In this document: positions 26,810-36,502 of the stretch, piece by piece | How the letters are laid out: each line of letters begins with the position of its first letter | Numbering within the stretch: the stretch's first letter is position 1 | Assembly: GCA_902602515.1 (NCBI GenBank) | Contig: CACKRG010000001.1 | Span: 1 to 64,000 of the forward strand | Length of the DNA stretch: 64,000 nt | Direction of reading: 5' to 3' | DNA from: an uncultured Alphaproteobacteria bacterium | GTDB lineage: Bacteria > Pseudomonadota > Alphaproteobacteria > HIMB59 > GCA-002718135 | Position numbers and translations under genes: made by a program | The notes under the pieces: model-generated | What the model was told of the DNA's origin: nothing | Database searches by the model: none | Seen by the model: the letters and a program-made list of their open reading frames with translations, nothing else

Positions 26810-27682
26810 ATGCAAAAGAGAGAATTAAAAATAATACAAAAAGTACCATTTTTTAAAAAAATAAAAAAAATTGACAAAATTACAGGGGGTATCACCAACC
26901 AAAATTATAAAGTTACACTAAAAAATAATAAAAACTACTTTGTTAGAATTTGTAATGAAATTCCAGAACATTTAATTAAGAGGGAAAATGAAATTAATGC
27001 TAGTAATGCAGCTTCTAATATAGGCGCATCTCCTAAATTAATTTATTCTAATAATAAGTTATTAGTCTTTGATTTTATTCAAGGTAAAACCTTAAGTGAA
27101 AGAGATGTTCAAGAAAATGTAATTGAACTTGTAAAGCTATTAAAAAAAGTTCACACTGATATTCCAAAAAAACTAAAGGGTGTATCTCAAATATTTTGGG
27201 TTTTTCATGTAATCAGACATTACAATAATTTTTTAAATAATAATGAAAGTAAGTATAAAAAAATACTTAAAGATCTTCTAATTAAATCTGAAGAAATAGA
27301 AAATCAATCTTCACCATTTGAAATAGTTTACGGTCACAATGATTTATTAGCTGCAAATTTTATTAGAAAAAATAAAAAATTCTATTTAGTTGATTGGGAA
27401 TATGCTGGATATAACACACCGCTATTTGATTTAGGGGGCTTAAGCTCAAATAATAATTTTGATAAACAGCAAGAAAAAATAATGTTAGAAAATTATTTTG
27501 AAAAAAAAGTTGGTAATTCCTTAATACATAAATTCAATTGTATTAAAGCAGCATCTCTTCTGCGTGAAACAATGTGGAGTATGGTTGCTGAGATTGTATC
27601 CAAAATTGATTTTGATTATAAAAATTATACTGAGCAGAATTTAGAGAATTTTTATCTAGCTTATAAAAAGCTTAAATTTTAA
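26810..27682 (+). CDS. Choline/ethanolamine-kinase-like phosphotransferase (APH fold)
   Basis: About 290 residues. The start is placed at the ATG at 26810; an in-frame TTG at 26804 would add two residues. The kinase pattern includes GGITNQNYKV in the ATP loop, LVFDFIQGKTLS in the hinge, the catalytic loop VYGHNDLLAANFI and the metal motif LVDWEYAGYNTPLFDLG. This is the LicA/choline-kinase type. It could phosphorylate choline, an amino alcohol or another small amine. It lies 61 bp before tdm on the same strand and is divergent from the iclR gene, so a link with methylated amines is suggested by place only. Confidence 0.75.
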   Translation: MQKRELKIIQKVPFFKKIKKIDKITGGITNQNYKVTLKNNKNYFVRICNEIPEHLIKRENEINASNAASNIGASPKLIYSNNKLLVFDFIQGKTLSERDVQENVIELVKLLKKVHTDIPKKLKGVSQIFWVFHVIRHYNNFLNNNESKYKKILKDLLIKSEEIENQSSPFEIVYGHNDLLAANFIRKNKKFYLVDWEYAGYNTPLFDLGGLSSNNNFDKQQEKIMLENYFEKKVGNSLIHKFNCIKAASLLRETMWSMVAEIVSKIDFDYKNYTEQNLENFYLAYKKLKF

Positions 27683-27743
27683 ATAATAACGATTTAATCT
27701 ATTAAGATTTTATTATTCAATATATAATAAATAAAGTAAATAT

Positions 27744-30095
27744 ATGGAACTCAATTTAGAAAATTTTAATATAAGAAATAGTAAACCAATTATTCTTGGT
27801 AATGCTGGCTTACCAAAAAATACTGAAAGATATCATTTAAATGGAATGGGTATTATTGGTATTGATATATATAAAGATGATAAAATCAAAATAATTAATA
27901 TTGAAGGATCACAAGTTTGTGAAATTACCTTTTTTGATAAGAATGGTAAATGTATTTCCCTTACATCAAAAACTTTTAACAATGAAGCAAACTTTATTAA
28001 AAATAAAATTAAAGAAAAAAATTATATTAATTTTTTAGAAAAACTTAAAAAGAAAAAATTTGATTTAAGTAATTTAAAATCTTTAAATATTTTTAATGAA
28101 GATAGTTTGAGCAATGATTCAGTTAATTTAAGTATTGAAAACGATGGATTTGCAATCTTTGCAGCACCTGGAAAAGATATGGAAATTGATTCTAATGATG
28201 CCCCTTCTGATTTTTATATTTTTATTGAAAGAAAAAATAAAAAAAACCAAAAAGATGAAGCTTTTTTACCTGAACCATTAGCTGATGTAAAAAATGAGAT
28301 TTTAGTAAAAAGAAGTTCTGCAATTTCTTACGAGGTTAAGAAAGGTGATTTTATTCAAATAATCGATATGTATGGAAGGCAGTGTTCAGATTTTAATGCA
28401 TTTGATAGTGATGCATTACAAAAAGGAAGGGAGTATTCAATTGATCCAACTGCTACAAGGTCTTTAATTGGTAATTCATATCCTATGCCTGGTCTTTCTT
28501 CTAAATTTTTCGATAGAAACCAAGATCCACTTATAGAAGTGATGCAAGATAGTATTGGAAGGCATGATACTTTTGGAACTGCATGTTCTCTAAAAACATA
28601 TGAAGACCAAGGATATTTTGGTCACATAAATTGCTCAGATAATTTTAATTATTCTTTAGATTCATTTGGAATTGAAAAAAGAAATGCATGGCAGGCTGTA
28701 AATTTATTTTGGAATACCGGAATAGATGATGCAAACGTATTTACTTCTGAAATGCCTTGGTCAAGACCAGGCGATTATGTATTATTTCAAGCACAAAAAG
28801 ATTTAGTATGTGTTTCATCTGGTTGTCCTGATGACATTGATCCAGCAAATGACTGGAACCCAACAGATATTTTTGTTAGAATATATAGTGAAAAAAATAA
28901 ATTTTCTAAATCTATTGGGTATAGGAAAAATGCTGATGCTGATTTTATGTTAACAAAAGAAACTGGTTTTCATTCAAGAACTTCTAAACTTACAAAAGAC
29001 ATGATGGAAAGTGCGGGTTATTGGATACCAGCAAAATATAATAACCACGGTACCATATCTGAATATACAGCATGTAGAGAAAATGTTGTGATGATGGATT
29101 TATCTTCTTTAAAAAAATTTGAAATTGTTGGTCCTGATGCTGAAGAATTAATGAATATTGCATTAACAAGAAATGTAAAGAAACTATCTATTGGACAAGT
29201 TGTCTATTCTGCAATGTGTTATGAAAATGGAACTATGATTGATGATGGAACGCTTTACCGAATGACTGAACATAATTTTAGATGGATATGTGGTAGTGAT
29301 TATTCAGGTGAATGGTTGAGAGAGCTTTCTAAAAAATTAGATTTGAGAGCTTGGGTTAAATCTTCATCAGATCAACTGCATAATATTTCAGTTCAAGGTC
29401 CAAATAGTAGAAAAGTATTAAATAAAATTATTTGGACTGCTCCAAATCAGCCCGAAATAAATGATTTACAGTGGTTTCATTTTTCAATTAGTAGAATTGG
29501 AGATCATAAAGGTGTACCCCTAATGGTCTCTCGAACTGGTTATACAGGTGAATTGGGATATGAATTATATTGTCACCCAAAGAATGCTGTAGATGTCTGG
29601 GATGCTGTTTGGGAAGCAGGGAAAGAATTTGGAATTGTTCCAATGGGATTTGAAGCATTAGATAAATTAAGAATTGAAGCCGGTCTAATTTTAGCAGGAC
29701 ATGAGTTTAGTGATCAAACTGATCCATTTGAAGCCGGAATAGGTTTCACCGTTCCACTTAAATCTAAAGAAACAAATTTTATTGGTAAAGATGAGCTAAT
29801 AAAAAGAAAAAATAATCCTCAAAAAAAATTAGTAGGCTTAGAAATAAATGGTAATGAAATAGCTCAACATGGAGACTGTGTTCATATTGGCAGAGGTCAA
29901 GTAGGTATTATAACAAGTGGCACATTATCTCCTGTATTAGATAAAAATATTGCATTGTGTAGAATTGACTCGAAATATTCTGAATTAAATACAGAAGTAG
30001 AAGTAGGCAAATTAGACGGTCATCAGAAAAGAATAGCAGCTAAAGTCGTCAATTTTCCTTTTTATGATCCAAGCAAATCAAGAGTTAAAGCATAA
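27744..30095 (+). CDS. tdm: Trimethylamine N-oxide demethylase (Tdm)
   Basis: A 783-residue fusion. The N-terminal half carries a DUF1989 domain (about 190-385: GDFIQIIDMYGRQCSDFNAF, GRHDTFGTACSLKTYED, YFGHINCSDNF, CVSSGCPDDID). The C-terminal half (about 405-780) is a GcvT-like tetrahydrofolate aminomethyltransferase (VPLMVSRTGYTGELGYELYC, GFEALDKLRIEAGLILAGHE). This domain pair defines TMAO demethylase, which yields dimethylamine and formaldehyde, with tetrahydrofolate accepting the carbon. Cysteines 281, 297 and 361 agree with the three-cysteine zinc site I recall for Methylocella Tdm. It ends 1 bp before the convergent tmm. Confidence 0.88.
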   Translation: MELNLENFNIRNSKPIILGNAGLPKNTERYHLNGMGIIGIDIYKDDKIKIINIEGSQVCEITFFDKNGKCISLTSKTFNNEANFIKNKIKEKNYINFLEKLKKKKFDLSNLKSLNIFNEDSLSNDSVNLSIENDGFAIFAAPGKDMEIDSNDAPSDFYIFIERKNKKNQKDEAFLPEPLADVKNEILVKRSSAISYEVKKGDFIQIIDMYGRQCSDFNAFDSDALQKGREYSIDPTATRSLIGNSYPMPGLSSKFFDRNQDPLIEVMQDSIGRHDTFGTACSLKTYEDQGYFGHINCSDNFNYSLDSFGIEKRNAWQAVNLFWNTGIDDANVFTSEMPWSRPGDYVLFQAQKDLVCVSSGCPDDIDPANDWNPTDIFVRIYSEKNKFSKSIGYRKNADADFMLTKETGFHSRTSKLTKDMMESAGYWIPAKYNNHGTISEYTACRENVVMMDLSSLKKFEIVGPDAEELMNIALTRNVKKLSIGQVVYSAMCYENGTMIDDGTLYRMTEHNFRWICGSDYSGEWLRELSKKLDLRAWVKSSSDQLHNISVQGPNSRKVLNKIIWTAPNQPEINDLQWFHFSISRIGDHKGVPLMVSRTGYTGELGYELYCHPKNAVDVWDAVWEAGKEFGIVPMGFEALDKLRIEAGLILAGHEFSDQTDPFEAGIGFTVPLKSKETNFIGKDELIKRKNNPQKKLVGLEINGNEIAQHGDCVHIGRGQVGIITSGTLSPVLDKNIALCRIDSKYSELNTEVEVGKLDGHQKRIAAKVVNFPFYDPSKSRVKA

Positions 30096-30096
30096 A

Positions 30097-31431
30097 TTAC
30101 TTAGTTGATAAATAAGTCTTCATTGAATCATCCATTGCCTTGAGCCATGTTGTATGATGGCTTGGGCCAACTGAGCCAGTAACTGGTGATGAAAAAGACT
30201 TATCTCTATATGTTAAAATATTATCTTCTTTATCGTGCTCCCAATCGTAAAAATGTTTTTTAATTAATTCAAAATCAATTTTTGGATAATCAGTATCCTT
30301 TACAAGATCAACACAATAGTCAGTTTGAAAATCAATCATTTGATAGGGATCTTCAAGAGATTCTTCTCTTTTGACCCATTTATCAATATCTTGTGATATT
30401 TTTTCGCTTGAAGGAAGATTAATTTTATTCAAAATAACATCTCTGACAAACCAAGCTTGAGCATCAAACATATTAAAAGTATGAAACTGATCCTGCATAC
30501 CTAAATAAAATAAATTGTTATTATTTTCCCAGACAACACCTTTATATAAACTAGGCGGATATAGCCTATTATGTGTTTTTAACTTTAAGTCTTCTTCTAA
30601 AAAAGGAAAATGATGAAGATACCCTGAGCACAAAATTAAAACGTCCATCTCTTGAACTGTTCCATCTTTAAAAAGTGCTTTATTTCCATCTATTCTATCT
30701 AGATAATGTACTTCTTTCATTCCTTCAGGCCAATTAAATCCCATTGGATTATTTCTATATCCAATCGTAACTGTTTTTGCTCCATACTTATAGCATTGAA
30801 GAGAAACATCTTCCGCCGAGTAACTACTACCTAGTATTACTACATTTTTATCTCTAAACTCTTCAGCATCCCTAAAATCATGTGAATGCATTATGCGACC
30901 GGGAAAACTGTCCATGCCTTCATACTCAGGAACAAATGGTACCGAAAAGTGTCCATTAGCAACAATTACTTTATCAAAGTAATTATTTTCATATGTATTA
31001 TTTTTCTTATTTCTTGCCATTAAATTAAAACCCTCTCCACTAGCCTCAACATATTCAACCGTTGTGTTAAATTTAACATATTTTTTTACATCTGATCTTT
31101 CAACTCTTCCTAAAATATAATCTCTTAATACTTCTCTAGGTGGGAAAGATGGTATTGGCTTTCCAAAATGTTCATCAAATGAATAGTCTGCAAATTCTAA
31201 ACATTCTTTTGGGCCATTAGACCACAAATATCTATACATACTATTATGAACTGTATCGCCGTATTGATCGGTTCCAGTTCGCCAATTATAATTCCATAAA
31301 CCACCCCATGTATCTTGTTTTTCATAGCATGTAATTTCTGGTATTTTTTTTCCTTTTACTTCTGCTTGCTGGAACGCCCTTAGCATTGAAAGACCGCATG
31401 GTCCTGAACCAATTATCGCTACTTTAGTCAT
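30097..31431 (-). CDS. tmm: Trimethylamine monooxygenase (Tmm), flavin-containing
   Basis: A 444-residue FAD/NADPH monooxygenase, the usual length for bacterial Tmm. The FAD motif IIGSGPCGLS is at 6-15, the FMO signature FPGRIMHSHDF at 176-186 and the NADPH loop ILGSSYSAED at 199-208. Segments KQDTWGGLWNYNWRTG and VHNSMYRYLWSNGPKECLEF are typical of the marine Tmm group. It converts trimethylamine to TMAO, the substrate of Tdm. It diverges from tmoX across a 160-bp gap with a palindromic site. Confidence 0.92.
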   Translation of the reverse strand: MTKVAIIGSGPCGLSMLRAFQQAEVKGKKIPEITCYEKQDTWGGLWNYNWRTGTDQYGDTVHNSMYRYLWSNGPKECLEFADYSFDEHFGKPIPSFPPREVLRDYILGRVERSDVKKYVKFNTTVEYVEASGEGFNLMARNKKNNTYENNYFDKVIVANGHFSVPFVPEYEGMDSFPGRIMHSHDFRDAEEFRDKNVVILGSSYSAEDVSLQCYKYGAKTVTIGYRNNPMGFNWPEGMKEVHYLDRIDGNKALFKDGTVQEMDVLILCSGYLHHFPFLEEDLKLKTHNRLYPPSLYKGVVWENNNNLFYLGMQDQFHTFNMFDAQAWFVRDVILNKINLPSSEKISQDIDKWVKREESLEDPYQMIDFQTDYCVDLVKDTDYPKIDFELIKKHFYDWEHDKEDNILTYRDKSFSSPVTGSVGPSHHTTWLKAMDDSMKTYLSTK

Positions 31432-31498
31432 ATTTTTTCAAAATAAAGATAATTCTTCATATATTTAATAAAAATTCAATAATTTTTAAGAAAAAAGT

Positions 31499-31517
31499 TG
31501 TTTCACATTGTGAAATA
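31499..31517. promoter_or_regulatory. Near-perfect palindrome in the tmm/tmoX divergent gap
   Basis: TGTTTCACA T TGTGAAATA: the inner 15 bases (31501-31515) are a perfect inverted repeat and the arms differ at one outer position. It shares TGTTTCA-N5-TGAAAYA with the palindrome at 25936-25954. It lies 67 bp upstream of tmm and 74 bp upstream of tmoX, well placed to control both directions. Confidence 0.7.
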
Positions 31518-31591
31518 AATTAATTCCTACACTGTTTTTACGAGTTAGATTAAATAATAATTTACGTAAATAATATTTAACTGGAGGAAAT

Positions 31592-32551
31592 ATGTTTAAA
31601 TATTTGAACAAAATAATTGTAACAATTTCTGTAATGGTTTCATTAAGTATTTCTGGAGTTGCTAATGCAAACTCAAGTGGTACTATTATGATACCAACTC
31701 ACAACTGGTCAAGTCAATTAGTTGGAGCAGAAGTTGTAGGAAAAATTTTTGAGATGGCTGGAGAAAAAGTAGAGTATGTTCCTTTTGATAGCCAAACAGT
31801 TTACCAAGCAATGGCTGATGGTGACATTGACATTGTCCATGAAGTTTGGGAAGGTGCTTTTGGTGCATCTTTTGATGCTTCAGTAGCTACTGGTGGCGTA
31901 ATAGATCTTCTTACTCATGATGCAGTAACTCGTGAAGAGTGGTGGTATCCAGTTTATATTGAAGAAACTTGTCCTGGTCTTCCAGATTGGGAAGCATTAA
32001 ATGCTTGCGCTGATCAATTTGCTAGAGCTGACTCTGGAGGAAAAGGTGTATTCATTGGTGGACCAGTTGACTGGTTAAAGCACGATGCTGAAAAGGTTGA
32101 AGCACTTGGTATGAACTTTATGGTTAAAAATGCTGGTTCTGCTGGAGCAATTTGGGCTGAATTAGATGCAGCAGTTGCTCAAAATAAACCTGTTGTAATT
32201 TTTAACTGGAGTCCTAACTTTATTGGTGCAAAGTATGAGGGTAAATTCATTGAGTTTCCAACTCATGACCCTGCTTGTACAAAAGATGCTTCTTGGGGAA
32301 TCAATCCGAATGCACTTTATGACTGTGGAAACCCAGCTAATGGTTATTTAAAAACAGGAGTAAACGTTGATTTTGAAAAAAATCATCCAAAAGCATTTGC
32401 AATTGCAAGTGTTATGAATTTTTCCGGACCAATGATAGACAAAATGGCAAATTATGTTGATACAGATGGAATGGAAATTTCAGCTGCTGCTGATAGATTT
32501 ATTGAGGAGCACCAAGACTCAGTAAATTCTTGGCTAGCTGCTGCTAATTAA
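31592..32551 (+). CDS. tmoX: TMAO ABC transporter substrate-binding protein (TmoX)
   Basis: A 319-residue periplasmic protein of the glycine-betaine-binding (OpuAC) family. The signal peptide is at 1-26 (IIVTISVMVSLSISGVANA). Aromatic residues expected to cage a methylated nitrogen are visible in PTHNWSSQL, VHEVWEGAF, VTREEWWYP and FNWSPNF. A GGAGG ribosome site precedes the start. The order X-W-V beside tmm and tdm identifies the TMAO importer rather than a general betaine system. A terminator-like hairpin follows, so binding protein is probably made in excess of the other subunits. Confidence 0.88.
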   Translation: MFKYLNKIIVTISVMVSLSISGVANANSSGTIMIPTHNWSSQLVGAEVVGKIFEMAGEKVEYVPFDSQTVYQAMADGDIDIVHEVWEGAFGASFDASVATGGVIDLLTHDAVTREEWWYPVYIEETCPGLPDWEALNACADQFARADSGGKGVFIGGPVDWLKHDAEKVEALGMNFMVKNAGSAGAIWAELDAAVAQNKPVVIFNWSPNFIGAKYEGKFIEFPTHDPACTKDASWGINPNALYDCGNPANGYLKTGVNVDFEKNHPKAFAIASVMNFSGPMIDKMANYVDTDGMEISAAADRFIEEHQDSVNSWLAAAN

Positions 32552-32570
32552 CAAATAAATAAATATATTA

Positions 32571-32602
32571 AACTGGCTGTTGTTTACAGCCAGTTTTTTT
32601 TT
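32571..32602 (+). terminator. Intrinsic terminator between tmoX and tmoW
   Basis: A 9-bp stem (AACTGGCTG with CAGCCAGTT) and 7-base loop are followed at once by a run of nine T. This is a textbook rho-independent terminator. It lies inside the tmoXWV operon, 19 bp after tmoX, and so should act as an attenuator that lets part of the transcripts continue into tmoW and tmoV. Confidence 0.88.
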
Positions 32603-32622
32603 ATAATATTAATTATATTAAT

Positions 32623-33636
32623 ATGAATTCAGAAAAAATTATTAATTGTCAAAATGTATGGAAATTATATGGCAATAATCCAGAAAAATTTATTAATTCT
32701 AGTGAAGACAAATCACTTGAAAATATAAAAAAAAATAATTTTATTCCAGCTGTAAGAGATGCAAACATAGATGTTTATAAAGGTGAAATATTGGTAATAA
32801 TGGGTTTAAGTGGATCAGGAAAATCCACGTTGCTTAGATGCATGTCTAAATTAATTGATCCAACAGAAGGAAAGGTTTTTTTTCAAGGTAAAAGTTTAAC
32901 AGACTTATCACAAAAAGAACTTATTGAAATTAGAAGACACAAGATGGGAATGGTTTTTCAACATTTTGCACTTTTACCTCATAGATCAGTAATTCAAAAT
33001 GTTGCATTTCCACTAGAAGTTCAAGGAATTGACCGTGAAACTCGTGAGGAAAGAGCATCAAAAGTAATAAAATTGGTTGGTTTAGAGGGAAGAGAAAAAT
33101 ATTACCCAAGAGAATTATCTGGTGGACAACAGCAAAGAGTTGGTCTTGCACGATCATTAGCTGTTGAACCTGAGGTTTGGTTTTTAGATGAACCTTTTTC
33201 TGCCTTAGACCCTCTTATAAGAAAGGAAATGCAAAATGAGTTTTTAAAATTACAATCAATGTTACATAAAACCATAGTTTTTATAACTCATGACTTTGAT
33301 GAAGCCATTAGACTTGCAGACAGAATTGCAATAATGTACGAAGGAGGTATTGTTCAAGTGGGAACTGCAGAACAATTAATTACAAATCCAGCAACAGATT
33401 ATGTTGCAGAATTTACAAAAGATATTCCAAGAGCAAAGTTATTAACACTAAATAGTTTAGCAGACAAGTCCGATGTAAACGAATACTCTATGAGATTATC
33501 TGGTAGTGAAAAAATTATTAATGTATCAGCAAAAATTTTAAAAAGTGAAAGTAATATTAGTATTACTGACAGTAATAATAATATCATTGGTAGTATTAAT
33601 AAGGATAAAATTATTAAAATCTTATTTGAAAAATAA
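32623..33636 (+). CDS. tmoW: TMAO ABC transporter ATPase (TmoW)
   Basis: A 337-residue ATP-binding subunit of the OpuAA/ProV type. Walker A is GLSGSGKST at 61-69, the signature LSGGQQQRVGLARSL lies near 165, Walker B is VWFLDEPFSALD and the switch histidine is in FITHDFDEA. An acidic N-terminal stretch (20-40) precedes the first strand. The C-terminal 50 residues are rich in S, N and I and lack a full CBS pair. The stop and the tmoV start share one base (TAATG). Confidence 0.9.
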   Translation: MNSEKIINCQNVWKLYGNNPEKFINSSEDKSLENIKKNNFIPAVRDANIDVYKGEILVIMGLSGSGKSTLLRCMSKLIDPTEGKVFFQGKSLTDLSQKELIEIRRHKMGMVFQHFALLPHRSVIQNVAFPLEVQGIDRETREERASKVIKLVGLEGREKYYPRELSGGQQQRVGLARSLAVEPEVWFLDEPFSALDPLIRKEMQNEFLKLQSMLHKTIVFITHDFDEAIRLADRIAIMYEGGIVQVGTAEQLITNPATDYVAEFTKDIPRAKLLTLNSLADKSDVNEYSMRLSGSEKIINVSAKILKSESNISITDSNNNIIGSINKDKIIKILFEK

Positions 33637-35621
33637 TGCCTAGATTTTTTTCTAAATACAAAAATTTTCTTTTTGTTTTAGTGCCTTTTGGTTTTTTATG
33701 GGCAATAAAGCCATTAATGCCTTCATGGTTTTTTATTCCCCCTAAAAGCTGCCTTGGAGGTTGTGGATCTATTGAAGGAATGATTCCTTTTGTTGGATGG
33801 ATTAATACTGGAATTAAATTTCTTAAAAGTTATGAAATATTTGGCTTGTTTACATTTAGGGAATTAACAAGATCTATTTCAAAAGGAATAGACTCTGTTT
33901 TAAATTTTACTGAAGCAATATTTTATAATGGTTTTGAAAATTTAGGAATAGAACCTTTACCTTGGATAATGCTTTTTGGTCTTGCAATTGTATATGGTTT
34001 ATATCTTAGAGGATGGCGTTTAGCTTTATTAGGTGGTGCATGTTTTTTTTATTTAGCTTTATTTAGTTTAAGAGGGATTTATGAGCTTTCTATGGAAACA
34101 TTATCTGCAATTGCAGTCTCAGCTCCTTTATCAGCTCTTATTGGATTGCTTTTTGGTATTGTTGCGGCAAAAAGAAAAAGATTTCATGATGCTTTATGGC
34201 CAGTATTAAATGTTCTGCAGTCACTACCACATTTCTCTTATTTAATTATTGTAGCAATTTTTTTTGGAGTAGGATCTAAAGCAGGAGTAATAGCAACAAT
34301 AATTTTTGCTTTCCCTCCAATGACAAGATTAACCATTTTGGGCCTTAAAGGAGTATCTCAAGAAATAAAGGAGGCAGGCATCATGGCTGGATGTTCAAAA
34401 TGGCAAATGTTATTTAAAGTTGAGATACCTTCAGCAAGATCGTCTATTATGTTAGGTATAAATCAAGTTATAATGCAATGTCTCGCCATGGTTGTAATCG
34501 CTTCATTTATTGGACAAAAAGGTCTGGGTCACGATCTTTTAGCAAGATTACAAAATTTGAGACTTGGACAAGCATTTGAAATTGGAGTTGCAGTTGTATT
34601 TATAGCTATTACACTTGATAGATTTAGTCAAGCTATGGCATTAAAAGAGCCAGAAAGATTAAAAGAGGGAAATTTTTTCAAACGTCATCCTTTTATTAGC
34701 TCAAGTATATTAGTTATCCTTGGATCTGTTATACTTACTTTTATTAATCCTTTTGCTAGTAGAATACCAACCGAATATACAATCTCTATATCTGGCCAAT
34801 TAAACTCAATGATAAAGTTTATAACAACATCCCTTTTTAATCCCTTAGGTGCATTTCGAGATTTTATGCTGGTGTATATTTTAATGCCTACAAAAGCTGC
34901 ATTTCAATCACTCCCCTGGATTGCAGTTATTGCATTTGTTGGATTAATTGGTTATCGACTAGGCAAACTTAGATTAGCAATAACTGTTATGCTCTTCGTT
35001 TTTTTTATTGCAGCTTCAGGTTATTGGGTAAGAGCATTAATTACTTTATATATGGTTTGTGTTTCTTTAGTAATCTGTGCTTTAATAGGGATACCTCTTG
35101 GAATTTGGGCCTCTAAAAATGATAAAAGAACAAAAATTGTTCAAAATATTTGTGATACATTTCAAACGTTTCCATCATTTATATATTTATTGCCTGCTGT
35201 AATGCTTTTTCAAATAAGTGACGTATCAGCAATTTTTGCTATTGTTATTTATTCATCAATACCTATCACAAGATATACAATTTTTGGATTAAGGAACATT
35301 CCAAATCATATAATAGAGGCATCAATTACTTCAGGTTGCACTGAGAGACAAATGTTATGGAAAGTAAAAATGCCATTAGCATTTCCCGAAATTTTACTTG
35401 GGCTTAATCAAACACTAATGTTTGCATTATTTATGGTTATGATTGCAGGTTTTATTGGTACAGTTGATCTATCTCAGGAGATTTTTAGAGCATTAACTTT
35501 TGCTGATGGCGGAAAAGGTCTTATCATAGGGCTTTGCGTTGCTTTTATTGGTCTTACTGCAGATAGATTACTAGTAGCATGGTCTGACTTGCAAAAGAAA
35601 AAGCTTGGTTTTATTAGTTAA
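33636..35621 (+). CDS. tmoV: TMAO ABC transporter permease, duplicated (TmoV)
   Basis: A 661-residue permease with two fused BPD_transp_1 units. Each has an EAA loop: EIKEAGIMAGCSKWQMLFKV near 245 and HIIEASITSGCTERQMLWKV near 560. Fusion of two ProW-like halves is a known feature of TmoV. At least eleven hydrophobic helices are visible. It is translationally coupled to tmoW and ends the operon before the convergent SDR gene. Confidence 0.9.
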   Translation: MPRFFSKYKNFLFVLVPFGFLWAIKPLMPSWFFIPPKSCLGGCGSIEGMIPFVGWINTGIKFLKSYEIFGLFTFRELTRSISKGIDSVLNFTEAIFYNGFENLGIEPLPWIMLFGLAIVYGLYLRGWRLALLGGACFFYLALFSLRGIYELSMETLSAIAVSAPLSALIGLLFGIVAAKRKRFHDALWPVLNVLQSLPHFSYLIIVAIFFGVGSKAGVIATIIFAFPPMTRLTILGLKGVSQEIKEAGIMAGCSKWQMLFKVEIPSARSSIMLGINQVIMQCLAMVVIASFIGQKGLGHDLLARLQNLRLGQAFEIGVAVVFIAITLDRFSQAMALKEPERLKEGNFFKRHPFISSSILVILGSVILTFINPFASRIPTEYTISISGQLNSMIKFITTSLFNPLGAFRDFMLVYILMPTKAAFQSLPWIAVIAFVGLIGYRLGKLRLAITVMLFVFFIAASGYWVRALITLYMVCVSLVICALIGIPLGIWASKNDKRTKIVQNICDTFQTFPSFIYLLPAVMLFQISDVSAIFAIVIYSSIPITRYTIFGLRNIPNHIIEASITSGCTERQMLWKVKMPLAFPEILLGLNQTLMFALFMVMIAGFIGTVDLSQEIFRALTFADGGKGLIIGLCVAFIGLTADRLLVAWSDLQKKKLGFIS

Positions 35622-35644
35622 AAAATAATTAAAAATATAACTAG

Positions 35645-36502
35645 CTACTCCCCAAGTAATGAGTCGTCTAAAATATTTGTATCATAAGCAGAGTATGAGT
35701 GCCATCCAACCACAGTTTGATCAAAATCAATTAGGCTTCCAGTCATTAAACCAGATTCTTCAGAACATAGAAAAGCTAACATTTTAGCAACATCAATTGG
35801 TTTATTTAATCTTTTGAATGGAACTTTTTTTTCTATTTTTTTTAACCAATCATTTTTAGCATTATGAAATTTCTTTTGAATATAATCTTCAGATGGCGTA
35901 TCAGTCCATCCAAGGTTAATACCATTTACTCTAATTTGGTGTCCTGACACTGCATTTGCAGTATTTTTAATCATAATTCCAAGTGCAGCTTTTGATGGAC
36001 TGTATGCTGCTAAAAAAGGCATGCCACTATATGCAGCAACTGACAAAACATGAGCTATTGTACCTTTAACTTTATCTCTCATCATAATTTTAATAGTATC
36101 CTGCATTAAAAAAAAAGGAGCCCTAGTATTAATATTAAACATTTTTTCATAATTCTTTTGAGTTGTACTCAGTATTGTTCCTCTTTCAGTAAATGCAGCT
36201 GAATTAATTAAAGAATTAATTGTCCCAAATTTCTTATCGGTTCTAGAAATTATTTTTTTACAATCTTTTAAATTTTCTAAATCTGCCTTAACATAAATAC
36301 ACTCAGTACCTATTTTTTCTATTTCTTTTTTAACCTGTTTTCCTTTTTTTTCATTTCTACCACAAATAGTAATTCCTTTTGCTCCTCGTTTTGCTAACAA
36401 TCTTGCAGTCTCAGCTCCACTTCCCTGAGTGCTTCCAGTTACAACAATGATTTTATCTTTAAATTGTGAATACAAATTTTCATTATTTTTTTTATTAATC
36501 AT
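35645..36502 (-). CDS. Short-chain dehydrogenase/reductase
   Basis: A 285-residue SDR. The cofactor motif TGSTQGSG is at about 22-29, NSAA in the central sheet, and the catalytic Ser-Tyr-Lys are in SVAAYSGMPFLAAYSPSKAA. The C-terminus is extended (HSYSAYDTNILDDSLLGE). Substrate is unknown; the paired IolG-like gene overlaps its start by 8 bp, so a polyol or inositol derivative is likely. Confidence 0.85.
   Translation of the reverse strand: MINKKNNENLYSQFKDKIIVVTGSTQGSGAETARLLAKRGAKGITICGRNEKKGKQVKKEIEKIGTECIYVKADLENLKDCKKIISRTDKKFGTINSLINSAAFTERGTILSTTQKNYEKMFNINTRAPFFLMQDTIKIMMRDKVKGTIAHVLSVAAYSGMPFLAAYSPSKAALGIMIKNTANAVSGHQIRVNGINLGWTDTPSEDYIQKKFHNAKNDWLKKIEKKVPFKRLNKPIDVAKMLAFLCSEESGLMTGSLIDFDQTVVGWHSYSAYDTNILDDSLLGE

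Noticed and set aside
30097-31431. Tmm as a general FMO or Baeyer-Villiger enzyme
   Set aside because: Length, FMO signature and placement beside tdm and tmoXWV favour trimethylamine monooxygenase.
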